From JAOSJL01 sp963704035 (lineage in GTDB: Bacteria > Actinomycetota > Acidimicrobiia > IMCC26256 > JAOSJL01): DNA of 64,000 nt. Position numbers and translations under genes: made by a program. Positions within the stretch are counted from its first letter, which is position 1. The number at the start of each line of letters is the position of its first letter. Below are positions 50,301 through 57,571 of the stretch, piece by piece. The stretch spans positions 682,001 to 746,000 of the forward strand of contig CAVPGR010000004.1 in NCBI GenBank assembly GCA_963704035.1. Direction: 5' to 3'. A model generated the notes under the pieces. The model was not told where the DNA came from. It saw only the letters and a list, made by a program, of their open reading frames with translations, and made no database searches.

Positions 50301-53023
50301 TCCGAGGCGTTGCGAACGAGCGAACGGAAGCGCTCATCCGACGTTCTGAGCGCCTCCTCGGCCTGCTTTCGCTCGGTGATGTCGGCCGCGAGGACGACCA
50401 CGGAGGTCACCTGACCGTCGTGGTCGTGGATGGGCGCCGCAGAAACCATCACGTCGATGAGATGGCCGGCCTTGTGGCGGCGTCGGGTCTCCTCGTTGGT
50501 GACACTCCGACCGTCGAGAATCGCTGCGCTGATTCGATCCTCGTCATCGAGGTCGACGGCAACCGAGCGGTCCGGACCTCCCTCCATCTCCTCGACACTC
50601 CACCCGAAGAGGTCGGCTGCCGCGGGATTCCACACTTCGACGATTCCCCGCCTACTCACGACGGCGAGTGCCAGAGGCGAGTCGTTCACGATGGCGCCCA
50701 GGGTCTCGTTGGTTCGTTCGAGGCGGGCGTTGATGCTTCGCAGGGTCGCAAGCGCCTCGACACGCTCGGTGACGTCGAACGAATTGGTGACGAGTCCTTC
50801 GACAGCCGGATTGTCGAGGTGATTGCTCACCACGGTCTCGAGCCAGCGCCACGACCCGTCGGCACGTCGGCTCCGGTACTCGATGGTGATCGACGCCCCG
50901 GGTTGGGACAGAAGCTTCGCTGTCGTCTCTCGCACGCGCTCGACGTCGTCGGCGTGCATCGGACCGTTGCCCAATTCATGGCCGACGACCTGTTCCGCTG
51001 TCTGGCCCAGGAAATCCAGCGTGCTGGGGGACGCGTAGGTGACCCGCCCGTCCGCTCCGAGAACCAGCGCCATGTCCGCCGAGGACTGGACCAGGGTGCG
51101 GAAGCGCAGTTCGGAGTTGCGCAGCGCGTCCTCGGCACGTTTGCGGTCGGTGATGTCGGTCGTTGCAACAATGACGCCGGTAACCGCGCCGTCGGCGTCA
51201 CGCAGCGGCGAGGCATGGACGTTGACATCCAGCAGCGAGCCGTCCTTGCACAATCGATGCGAGTCGGCCTCGAGAGACTCGCCGTCGAGAACGCGCCGGT
51301 ACCTCTCGTCCCTCACCTCCCGCTCTTCGTCGGGCACGAAAGGCAGCGGGCCGGTGTTGCCCACCACATCGTCGGCGGTCCACCCGAGCATCCGCTCACT
51401 CGTGGCGCTCCAGAACCTGACGATCCCGTCGCTGTCGATCAGATGGATGGCGACGGGCGCGCTGCTGACGAGTGCGCGCAGGGCTGCGTCGGAACGGCTC
51501 TGCGCCCGTTCGGCCTCCTTGCGTTCGGTGACGTCGCGCAGGTTGCAGACAACGCCGGCCACGGCGGGGTCGTCGAGGAGGTTGGTGATCGTCGCCTCGA
51601 TCTCCCGCCAGGAACCCGAACGGGCGCGGACTCGAATGTCGGTGGAGCGGGTGTCGCCGGGAGACGCGCTCACGTCGTCGAAGAGAGCTCGGAAGGCCGA
51701 GACGTCGTCCGAGTGAATGAAGTCGGAGAGACGACCTTCTTCCAGGTCCTCGTCTGTCCACCCCAGTGTTTCCCCGACCGACGGGCTCAGGTACTTGCGG
51801 GTCCCTTCGGCGTCGACCACGACGACCATCTGGCCCGCATGCAGTGCAAGCGAACGAAACCACGCCTCGCGCGCCGCGAGTTGCTGTTCGGCGTCCTTCA
51901 GCAAGCTGATGTCGCGGGCGATCACAGAGATGAAATCGGCCTGATCCCGTTCGTCGCGGTGCACGACGCCCACGAGAGACACCGGGACACGCTCTCGCCG
52001 GTCGTTCACGAGAACCGTCTCGAGTGAGAACACCTCTCCGGTGTCGCGCGCTCGTTCGGTCTCCTTCTCGACAGGATCGAGCGTGTCGGGAGCGATCATG
52101 GTGCGGACCTCGACGGCTTCCAGGTCGGCGTCGGCCACGATCCCGTAGAACTCGCGTCCTGCTCTGTTCAGATACTGGAGATGACCCCGGGCATCGGTGA
52201 TACCGGCCACGTCCGGTGTGGCCTCGAGAACGGCGACCATGCGGTCCGCACGCGCCTTGGCCTCATCCTGCTCGGTGACGTCCTGCAGCGTGCCGATCCA
52301 GCCCTCGAACGAGTCACCCTCGAACACCGGAACCGCGTCGCTGGCGACGATCCGAATCGACCCGTCAGGGCGCAGCACCCGGTGACGCATCGAGAACGTG
52401 GCGCGCCGCTCCATCGCGTCGACGGCCGTCTGCCACACCTGATCTCGGTCGTCCGGATGAACAGTCGTGCCCCAGGGTGCGCCGCGCGGCAACTCGTCGA
52501 GACCGTTCAGCGCGTACCAGCGGGGGTTGGCGTAGAGGTGGCGGCCGGCGCGGTCGAGGCGGTAGACGCCGACGGGAGACGCGTCCGCCAGGGTTCGGAA
52601 CCGCTCCTCGCTCTCGCGCAACGTCGAATGCATTGCCACGAGGCCCGCGACGTCGCGCAGCACCGAGGTGTACCCGGTCACCCGTCCCTGTGCGTCGCGG
52701 TTCGCCACCGTGACCTGGAGTACGGGCACCTCGGTGCCGTCGGCGCCCAGAACGCTGATCTCGCCGCGCCAGATCCCTTCACGCTGCGCTGTGTCGGCCA
52801 GCTCATGGAGAAGCCCGTGGTGATGATCCGGGTACAGCTCGAACACACTGTGAGTGGAAAGGTCTTCACCCTCCGAGAACTCCAGGAGTTGCCGGGCCGC
52901 AGGGTTCAGATGGAGGAGGCGCCCTTTCGCGTCGGTGACGCCGACGTAGTCACTGGTCCACTCGCACAGGTCGAGTAGCGCACGGTCCAATGAGAATCCG
53001 TCGTCCCCGCCGTCGGAATGCAT
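47336..53023 (-). CDS. multi-PAS/GAF diguanylate cyclase-phosphodiesterase (GGDEF-EAL)
   Basis: 1895-residue c-di-GMP turnover protein without membrane segments. I count ten PAS units, each beginning with an FRxLV/AxSxD-type helix (for example SEERFKALVQNTSDAIVVMA and SEARYRAIVEDQTELICRWT) at roughly residues 10, 145, 262, 385, 510, 640, 775, 895, 1020 and 1145. A GAF domain follows at ~1265-1440. GGDEF (~1455-1620) has an intact RFGGDEF active site and an RPGD inhibitory I-site five residues before it. EAL (~1630-1885) has AEALVRWRHP, NLSARQL, ITEDVLMDD, DDFGTGYSSLGYL and VKIDRSFV, so both activities look competent. It is monocistronic. Confidence 0.95.
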   Translation of the reverse strand: MHSDGGDDGFSLDRALLDLCEWTSDYVGVTDAKGRLLHLNPAARQLLEFSEGEDLSTHSVFELYPDHHHGLLHELADTAQREGIWRGEISVLGADGTEVPVLQVTVANRDAQGRVTGYTSVLRDVAGLVAMHSTLRESEERFRTLADASPVGVYRLDRAGRHLYANPRWYALNGLDELPRGAPWGTTVHPDDRDQVWQTAVDAMERRATFSMRHRVLRPDGSIRIVASDAVPVFEGDSFEGWIGTLQDVTEQDEAKARADRMVAVLEATPDVAGITDARGHLQYLNRAGREFYGIVADADLEAVEVRTMIAPDTLDPVEKETERARDTGEVFSLETVLVNDRRERVPVSLVGVVHRDERDQADFISVIARDISLLKDAEQQLAAREAWFRSLALHAGQMVVVVDAEGTRKYLSPSVGETLGWTDEDLEEGRLSDFIHSDDVSAFRALFDDVSASPGDTRSTDIRVRARSGSWREIEATITNLLDDPAVAGVVCNLRDVTERKEAERAQSRSDAALRALVSSAPVAIHLIDSDGIVRFWSATSERMLGWTADDVVGNTGPLPFVPDEEREVRDERYRRVLDGESLEADSHRLCKDGSLLDVNVHASPLRDADGAVTGVIVATTDITDRKRAEDALRNSELRFRTLVQSSADMALVLGADGRVTYASPSTLDFLGQTAEQVVGHELGNGPMHADDVERVRETTAKLLSQPGASITIEYRSRRADGSWRWLETVVSNHLDNPAVEGLVTNSFDVTERVEALATLRSINARLERTNETLGAIVNDSPLALAVVSRRGIVEVWNPAAADLFGWSVEEMEGGPDRSVAVDLDDEDRISAAILDGRSVTNEETRRRHKAGHLIDVMVSAAPIHDHDGQVTSVVVLAADITERKQAEEALRTSDERFRSLVRNASDLISIVDADGTITYTTADTDDMLGYSADDLLGKTIFDFIAPEEAERARELFARRIDEGGQGPGTEYRIRRADGTWCAVESIAVNLLDDPAIGGIVLTTRDISERKRAEEVLRRSEERFKALVQNTSDAIVVMAANGDLTYVSPSAREVVGDTANGYETVEQIHPDDVERVVAEFTDLMAGGDFRALEYRVRAKDGGWRVVETMADNLLDDPAVGGLVITTRDITDREEAEDALRESEARYRAIVEDQTELICRWTEEGTITFVNLAYARALGFMPDDLVGSSVFDLPPGESKFALRRRMQQTTPGRTTVEEAPLDIGGGRSRWVHWTLRAISDHTADEDRHEYQVVGLDVTDRRQAERFVEEQSNILEMVARGADQSQVFDELCRMLEGHVPETKAAIVLYDAKAGVVTGMSAPGLPSDYVAWVEHEVGGDTTPGMEKLLARSDNVDVERLASTVAPDLVSHAAAAGIEGVWITPVSASLRDEFLGVVVCNQTEKRTPSDADRRVAQTVASLVGIAVERARAEAELSHQALHDPLTGLPNRALFLDRLQQSLARSRRSHTSCAVLFLDLDRFKMINDSLGHDTGDDLLVAVARRLEAALRPGDTVARFGGDEFTVLCDDLVDARVEPREIADRLLDAIIRPFPLKGEEEAYLTASIGIALATGVEDRPQSLLRDADAAMYRAKEEGKARHVVFDDAMRATAVERLETETALHRAVERGEFEVFYQPIVSLNDARCVGAEALVRWRHPERGLVAPVEFINLAEETGLIVSLGAWVLEEACRQASIWQSRAATEDPFTVAVNLSARQLSNPGLVDQVRSALEQSGVDPDHIALEITEDVLMDDTEATMRTLSDLNGLGVNLGIDDFGTGYSSLGYLRRLPVSLVKIDRSFVTGLGRDGEDSAIVGAVISLADALEMQVVAEGVESSEQLAELLALGCDYAQGFFFAPPQPAGDFEVLIGPKRSWRPPGSALMESVDYLSAARRRRAAPRA

Positions 53024-53105
53024 GTTTCATCCAGTGCTACGTGAGCCGGGCCGCGCACGATGACCACTCGGCATGAGGCTCTGACCACTCTGACGTGTGG
53101 TGGCG

Positions 53106-53158
53106 TCATCCACAAGGAGGAATCAGTGTATCCCGAGGTTCTCCACCGGTTGTCCACA
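53106..53158 (+). promoter_or_regulatory. cluster of DnaA-box-like 9-mers
   Basis: TTGTCCACA at 53150-53158 is an exact high-GC-type DnaA box. TCATCCACA (53106) and TTCTCCACC (53139) are one- to two-mismatch versions in the same orientation, at intervals of 33 and 11 bp, whole helical turns. They lie in the 376-bp gap (53024-53399) upstream of the multi-PAS gene. The remainder of that gap holds the 79-bp repeats and no gene. No dnaA, dnaN or AT-rich unwinding region is near, so this is not evidently oriC. Confidence 0.3.
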
Positions 53159-53222
53159 GGTAGGGCCACGCAGAGGGGCACTATGTGCCCCCTCGTACGG
53201 GACGCGCACCCCACAGCGACGT

Positions 53223-53425
53223 CACCCACCCAACCGGGAGATCACCCCTCGACGACGTCGCCCTCCAGTTCCCCGGTCGGGACGACGTCTGAACCGATCC
53301 GCACCCACCCAACCGGGAGATCACCCCTCGACGACGTCGCCCTCCAGTTCCCCGGTCGGGACGACGTCTGAACCGATCCACACCCACCCAACCGGGAGAT
53401 CACCCCTCGACGACGTCGCCCTCCA
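53223..53425 (-). repeat. 79-bp tandem repeat seeded by the NIL gene 3' end
   Basis: AACCGGGAG recurs at 53232, 53311 and 53390, exactly 79 bp apart. Two full units are nearly identical, and the third is partial (to about 53425), running through the stop codon and last codons (EGDVVEG) of the NIL-domain gene. On the minus strand every unit thus repeats the gene end plus a GACGTCG/CGACGTC inverted pair that could fold. Confidence 0.93.
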
Positions 53426-53654
53426 TGCGGTTCACGGTGCAGCCGACGTCGACGAGCCAGGCGACGGCTTCTTCGAGGGCCTCGACATCGCCGGCCAACT
53501 CCAGAATCATCCAGCCCGAGTGCTCCTCGACGTTCGCCCGACGGATGTTGGGCACGACGCTGAACCGCTGGATCACCTCGTAGACCATCGGCCTGCCGAC
53601 GAGGCTCTCGGGAAACGAGACGAAGAAGCGCTCCGAGAGACGGTGATCGGTCAT
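53400..53654 (-). CDS. NIL-domain protein
   Basis: 84 residues matching the NIL domain: ERFFVSFPESLVGRPMVYEV, then RFSVVPNIRRANVEEHSGWM, LELAGDVEALEEAVAWL and a C-terminal VEG. NIL domains bind small ligands such as amino acids and occur as the regulatory part of MetN-type transporters or alone; the ligand is unknown here. ATG at 53654 overlaps the HemQ stop by 4 bp. Its last codons are part of the 79-bp repeat. Confidence 0.82.
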   Translation of the reverse strand: MTDHRLSERFFVSFPESLVGRPMVYEVIQRFSVVPNIRRANVEEHSGWMILELAGDVEALEEAVAWLVDVGCTVNRMEGDVVEG

Positions 53655-54469
53655 GTCAGCCCCACGCGCCGTGCCGCCTCGGCGGGGTCGAGCATCAGCC
53701 CGACGTAGAAGGGTCCGAAATCGGAGTAGCGCGCGGAGACCGGATCGAAACGCATCTCGGCGACGATCTCCTTCAGGGCCACCGGGTCGTCGGCGAGCAG
53801 CGTGACTCCCCACTCCCAGTCGTCGAGCCCCGTGGCACCGGTGATGAGCTGGAGCACCCGGCCTGCGTACGTGCGTCCCACGCGGGCATGGCCACTCATG
53901 AGCTGCTTGCGCTCGTCGAACGTGAGCTCGTACCAGTTGGCGCCCTGCTCGCGGCGCTTGTTCATCGGGTAGAAGCAGATGAGCAACTTGTCGGGTAGGT
54001 CGGGGTGGAGCCGGTGCTCGTTGTAGTGGTCGATGCGCTCACGCCACACGGCGAGCTTCTCTTCGAGAGCGTCGTCGCTCAGACCTTCCTCGTCGACGAG
54101 TCGCGCCCGCTCGTCGTCCTCGGTCGAGGTGTACTCGGACAGTTCGGTGAGCGAAAGAAACGACCAGGCCGGCTCCACCGGTGCGGCCCGGAGCTCCTCC
54201 TGGAACACCTGGAGCCGTGCGAGATCGGGCCCGTAGGCCATGACCCCGAGGTCGGCGCCGGTTCCGAGAATCGGGAAGGTGTGAGCCCGGTGCCCGTCGT
54301 CGACCAGGCGCTCGACCGCCTCCACGAACCGTTTGGCTCCGCCGGGCTCGGCCGCAGCGAGGTCGCGGTCGACGTCGTAGAAGAGGTGGAGGACTCCCCA
54401 CCCCTCCGACGGCTCCGACCGACTCGGGAGAATCTCCCGCTGCCATGCGACCGAGACTACGCGCCGCAT
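53651..54469 (-). CDS. hemQ: coproheme decarboxylase HemQ (chlorite dismutase family)
   Basis: Last enzyme of the coproporphyrin-dependent haem pathway used by Actinomycetota and Firmicutes. About 272 residues. PSEGWGVLHLFYDVDRD opens the first half; LLICFYPMNKRREQGANWYE and MSGHARVGRTYAGRVLQLI form the second, including the proximal haem His and the Tyr/Arg region; GLDDWEWGVTLLADDPVALK follows. The N-terminal ~20 residues are poorly conserved, so the start is uncertain. Coupled to the NIL gene. Confidence 0.94.
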   Translation of the reverse strand: MRRVVSVAWQREILPSRSEPSEGWGVLHLFYDVDRDLAAAEPGGAKRFVEAVERLVDDGHRAHTFPILGTGADLGVMAYGPDLARLQVFQEELRAAPVEPAWSFLSLTELSEYTSTEDDERARLVDEEGLSDDALEEKLAVWRERIDHYNEHRLHPDLPDKLLICFYPMNKRREQGANWYELTFDERKQLMSGHARVGRTYAGRVLQLITGATGLDDWEWGVTLLADDPVALKEIVAEMRFDPVSARYSDFGPFYVGLMLDPAEAARRVGLT

Positions 54470-54519
54470 GGCCCTGCGTCGTGGCGGAGTCGCAGCGCGG
54501 TCGGGAGTCCGTCGGCCGG

Positions 54520-55554
54520 TCAGTAGCCGACGTTCGGATCGTGGGTCGTGTTGGGCGAGTCCTCACCGGGCGGTTCGGTGGAGGTCGTGGAGCCCTCCGT
54601 CGTCGTGGTCGTGGTCTCATCGGGTGCAGAGGTGTCATGGTCGGCACCGGCTCACCGTTGACGTCGAACTCGACGTCGTCGGGATCGAAGTTCGTGAGCG
54701 CGTTCCGATCGTCTGATTGAGGAACTCCTCGAGACCGATCGTCTCGTCGGGTGCCGGCTCGTCGACATCCACGTCGACACCGAAGTCCGAGAGCTCGAGC
54801 GTCATGTTTGCTTCCGTGTCGTCGGAGCGCACCGCCAACCTGACGGGGCGGCCGTCGTTGTCGATCCACACGTCGAGCTGTGCCGTCTCACCGAACGAAC
54901 CCACGAAGACTCTCGAGGGCGCACGGTTTCGTCGTCGAGAGACTCGCCCGCTGGGTCAACGCCGTCCTCGATCGCCGCTGCGACGTCGAGCGGCCTCGAA
55001 CCCTGCCTCGACCCCGTTCACATCCTCTGTGCTGGCGTTGGGTACCACGTTCGTCACGACCTGTAGGAGCGTCAGATACTGCGCCCAGGGTCCGTTCTGG
55101 AACCGGCGAAACCCTCCATCTCGACGCCCTCGGGACTTCGGTCGGAATCGAGGCGGACCCACGTGTCTTCCAGTCCGGTTGGAACGAGCTCGCCGCTCTG
55201 CTTGAAGTAGGGAATGCCGTCGACACGGCGCCATTCCACACCTACCTCTCCACCATCGGTTTCAAAACTCGACGTCGACTCGCCATCGCCGGACGTGAAA
55301 TCAGCAGTGCCCTCGAGCGAGGCGAAACCCAGCTCGTCTCCCTCCACCACGGTCCCTTTTCCGGTAAAGGACGCGGATTCGACCGCCGTGGCGGCAGAAG
55401 AGACGATCTCGACCGACTCCTCCACCGTCGGGGCACCATCCCCGAACTCCAAGGTGACCTCGGGCTCAGAGCCGCTGCTGCACGCGGCGCCGACAAGTGC
55501 CAGCGCAACGATTGGGGCGATCCGACTGATCCGTCGGAGTTTCGGCACGATCAC
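54520..55554 (-). pseudogene. degenerate lipoprotein gene, paralogue of the next gene upstream
   Basis: Start at 55554 with signal peptide and lipobox (LVGAACSSG), then a segment to FAGS near 55105. The protein then continues through other frames: FQNGPWAQYLTLLQVVTNVV; LDVAAAIEDGVDPAGESLDD; VGSFGETAQLDVWIDNDGRP to LEEFLNQ; NALTNFDPDDVEFDVNGEPV; and TSAPDETTTTTTEGSTTSTE to VGY and a stop at 54520. That needs at least six frame changes in ~1 kb, in both directions. Several segments align with the intact paralogue at 55674-56627 (DVWITDDGLPVR, FFDFGVDVNPEPPPADE). The segments hold no obvious nonsense mutations, so clustered indels or sequence error are the options. Confidence 0.82.
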
Positions 55555-55618
55555 ACCTTCCGCCTCGAGTGCCGCTCACGATGGACGGCCGCACCCAGTA
55601 CTCTACGTGAAATCCTCG

Positions 55619-55638
55619 TTCCGGGCGAAACACCGGAA
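55619..55638 (-). terminator. hairpin downstream of the lipoprotein gene
   Basis: TTCCGG (55619-55624), 8-nt loop, CCGGAA (55633-55638), about 35 nt past the stop of the lipoprotein gene at 55674 and before the pseudogene start at 55554. No U-tract. A plausible weak terminator. Confidence 0.4.
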
Positions 55639-55673
55639 GCGGACGGAGCCGGCGGAACAGGTCGGTTTTCCGA

Positions 55674-56627
55674 TCAGGCGCCCGAGCCACCGCCCGGTAC
55701 GCCCTCGGGAACCTCGACGATGTCGCCACCGAGACCGCCCAGACCTCCCAGGCCTCCGAACAGATCGTCGAACGACATCACCTCGTCGGCGGGCGGTGGC
55801 TCGGGATTCACGTCGACGCCGAAGTCGAAGAACTCCATCGTGATGTCGCTCTCCACGACCTGTCCCGCGATCTCGAAGGATGATGTCGTGCTGTGCCGCA
55901 CGGGCAGTCCGTCATCGGTGATCCACACATCGACGGTCGTGTCGCCACCCAGGCTCTCGAACAGGCCCGTGAAGAACTCGACGTCCTCATCTCCGAGCAC
56001 TTCGCCGAGAGCGTCGGCGCCCTCGTCGAGCAACGCCTGGAAGTCGAGGACGACCGTGTAGTGGGTTGCCTCTTCTCCGCGGACCTCCTCGGTGCCGACC
56101 TCCTCGACGTCGCCGGCCGCGCGCAGTTGGTCGAGCTGCTCGGTCGGGCTGGGCTGTGCGCCGATGCTGTTTCCCAGGCCTTCGGCACCGAACGCCTCGC
56201 TGATGTCGAGGCTGGTCCATCCGCCCCCGAGGCCCGGAACGTCGCCCACGTTCATGAACACGACACCGTCGATGATCCGTTCCTCGAGCGCCATCTCGCC
56301 AAAGCCCGGAACCTCGGTGGTGATCGTCATCTCACCGTTGCCACTCGTGTAGTCGAAGGCACCTTCTGCGCTGATGTCAACGGACGTACCGGCGACCGTC
56401 GACGTTCCGGTGAGCTCGAAAGCTGACGAACCGGCGCTGGTGGCGGCCGCGGTGACGACCTCGATCGGCTGCTTCGGCGGGCCCGATTCACCCGTCGTCT
56501 CGACCTCCACCGGTTCTCCGTCGGATTCCTCCGATGCGGAGTTCCCGGGACCGTCGTCACACGCCGCCGCCAGCAGGACGAGCACGACGACCAGTGCGAG
56601 CCATCCAAATCGGCGGAACTGCTGCAT
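55674..56627 (-). CDS. LppX/LprG-like lipoprotein
   Basis: 317 residues. Signal peptide LALVVVLVLLAAACDD ends in a lipobox with Cys at about residue 23. The mature part is a repeated-strand domain (AFELTGTSTVAG, FDYTSGNGEMTITTEVPGFG, VVFMNVGDVPGLGGGWTSLD, YTVVLDFQALLDEGADALG, DVWITDDGLPVRHSTTSSFE), as in LppX_LprAFG-type lipid-carrier lipoproteins and similar DUF proteins. The Gly-rich C-terminus (GGLGGLGGLGG) is low complexity. A lipid-binding role is inferred from the fold type only. Its paralogue next door is broken. Confidence 0.75.
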   Translation of the reverse strand: MQQFRRFGWLALVVVLVLLAAACDDGPGNSASEESDGEPVEVETTGESGPPKQPIEVVTAAATSAGSSAFELTGTSTVAGTSVDISAEGAFDYTSGNGEMTITTEVPGFGEMALEERIIDGVVFMNVGDVPGLGGGWTSLDISEAFGAEGLGNSIGAQPSPTEQLDQLRAAGDVEEVGTEEVRGEEATHYTVVLDFQALLDEGADALGEVLGDEDVEFFTGLFESLGGDTTVDVWITDDGLPVRHSTTSSFEIAGQVVESDITMEFFDFGVDVNPEPPPADEVMSFDDLFGGLGGLGGLGGDIVEVPEGVPGGGSGA

Positions 56628-56750
56628 GGGACCACTCCAGTCCTGGCGGGCCGCTCGAGCGCGGTCCGGCGCCCACCCTCGTCTCGTGGGTGTCCATGTC
56701 GAGGTTACCGGAGTTCGGAGAAAGCCCGGTCGCTCGGTACGCTCGACGAC

Positions 56751-57491
56751 ATGCCGACACTCGTCCTTCTACGTCACGGTCAGAGCACCTGGAACGCCGA
56801 GAACCGCTTCACCGGATGGGAGGACGTCCCCCTGTCCGAGAAGGGCGTGGAGGAAGCCCGGGAGGCCGGTCGCCTCCTCGCCTCGGAGGGCCCGATTCCC
56901 GACGTGGTCCACACGTCGCTGCAGCGACGCGCCATCGAGACCGCCAACCTGGCACTCGAGGAGATGGACCGGCTCTGGCTGCCGGTCCACCGCTCGTGGC
57001 GGCTCAACGAGCGCCATTACGGCGCCCTCCAGGGTCTCGACAAGTTGGAGACCGCCGACAAGCTCGGGTCGGACAAGATGCAGGAGTTCCGACGGGGTTA
57101 CGCCACCCCGCCGCCACCGGTGGAGCCCGACGATCCCCGCCACCCACGCAACGACGCCCGGTACGCGGACGTGCCCGAGGATCTCCTCCCTGCCTCCGAG
57201 TGTCTGAAGGACGTGCTCGAGCGGATGCTCCCCTACTGGGACGGCCCGATCAGCGACGACCTGCGCGCCGGGAGGATCCCGCTCGTCGCCGCACACGGCA
57301 ACAGCCTCCGGGCACTGGTGAAACACCTCGACGGCATCAGCGACGACGAGATCACCGAACTGAACATCCCCACGGGCATTCCGCTGGTCTACGAACTCGA
57401 CGACTCACTGTCGGCCGTGTCGTCGCGCTACCTCGGCGACCCCGAGGCCGCCGCCGCAGCCGCAGCCGCCGTGGCGAACCAATCCCGCTGA
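56751..57491 (+). CDS. gpmA: 2,3-bisphosphoglycerate-dependent phosphoglycerate mutase
   Basis: Glycolytic and gluconeogenic interconversion of 3- and 2-phosphoglycerate. 246 residues. The phosphohistidine motif is VLLRHGQSTWNAENRFTGW, followed by HTSLQRRAIETA, RLNERHYGALQGLDK and VAAHGNSLRALVKHLDG with the second active-site His. The C-terminus ends in an Ala run. It converges on the di-haem protein gene across an inverted repeat. Confidence 0.97.
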   Translation: MPTLVLLRHGQSTWNAENRFTGWEDVPLSEKGVEEAREAGRLLASEGPIPDVVHTSLQRRAIETANLALEEMDRLWLPVHRSWRLNERHYGALQGLDKLETADKLGSDKMQEFRRGYATPPPPVEPDDPRHPRNDARYADVPEDLLPASECLKDVLERMLPYWDGPISDDLRAGRIPLVAAHGNSLRALVKHLDGISDDEITELNIPTGIPLVYELDDSLSAVSSRYLGDPEAAAAAAAAVANQSR

Positions 57492-57498
57492 TGCACTA

Positions 57499-57564
57499 GA
57501 TGCGTCCCTGAAGGTCGACGAAGGCGAGGAGAGCGGGCGAATAGCGCGGCGCCACGGACGCATC
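57499..57564. repeat. inverted repeat with GATGCGTCC arms between convergent genes
   Basis: GATGCGTCC starts at 57499 and its complement GGACGCATC ends at 57564, with ~48 nt between. It starts 7 nt past the gpmA stop and ends 7 nt before the end of the opposing gene, so it may terminate both. The right arm, read on the minus strand (GATGCGTCCGTGGCGCCGCG), closely resembles the arm of the 44-bp palindrome at 62904-62947. Confidence 0.75.
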
Positions 57565-57571
57565 AAATTGA

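Noticed and set aside
49133..52027. 964-codon plus-strand ORF opposite the multi-PAS gene
   Set aside because: Shadow of the minus-strand gene, a common effect of high GC; it lacks recognisable domains, whereas the minus strand reads as consecutive PAS/GAF domains.
53106..53158. Chromosomal replication origin
   Set aside because: Three box-like 9-mers only, with no dnaA/dnaN/gyrB context and no AT-rich unwinding region.
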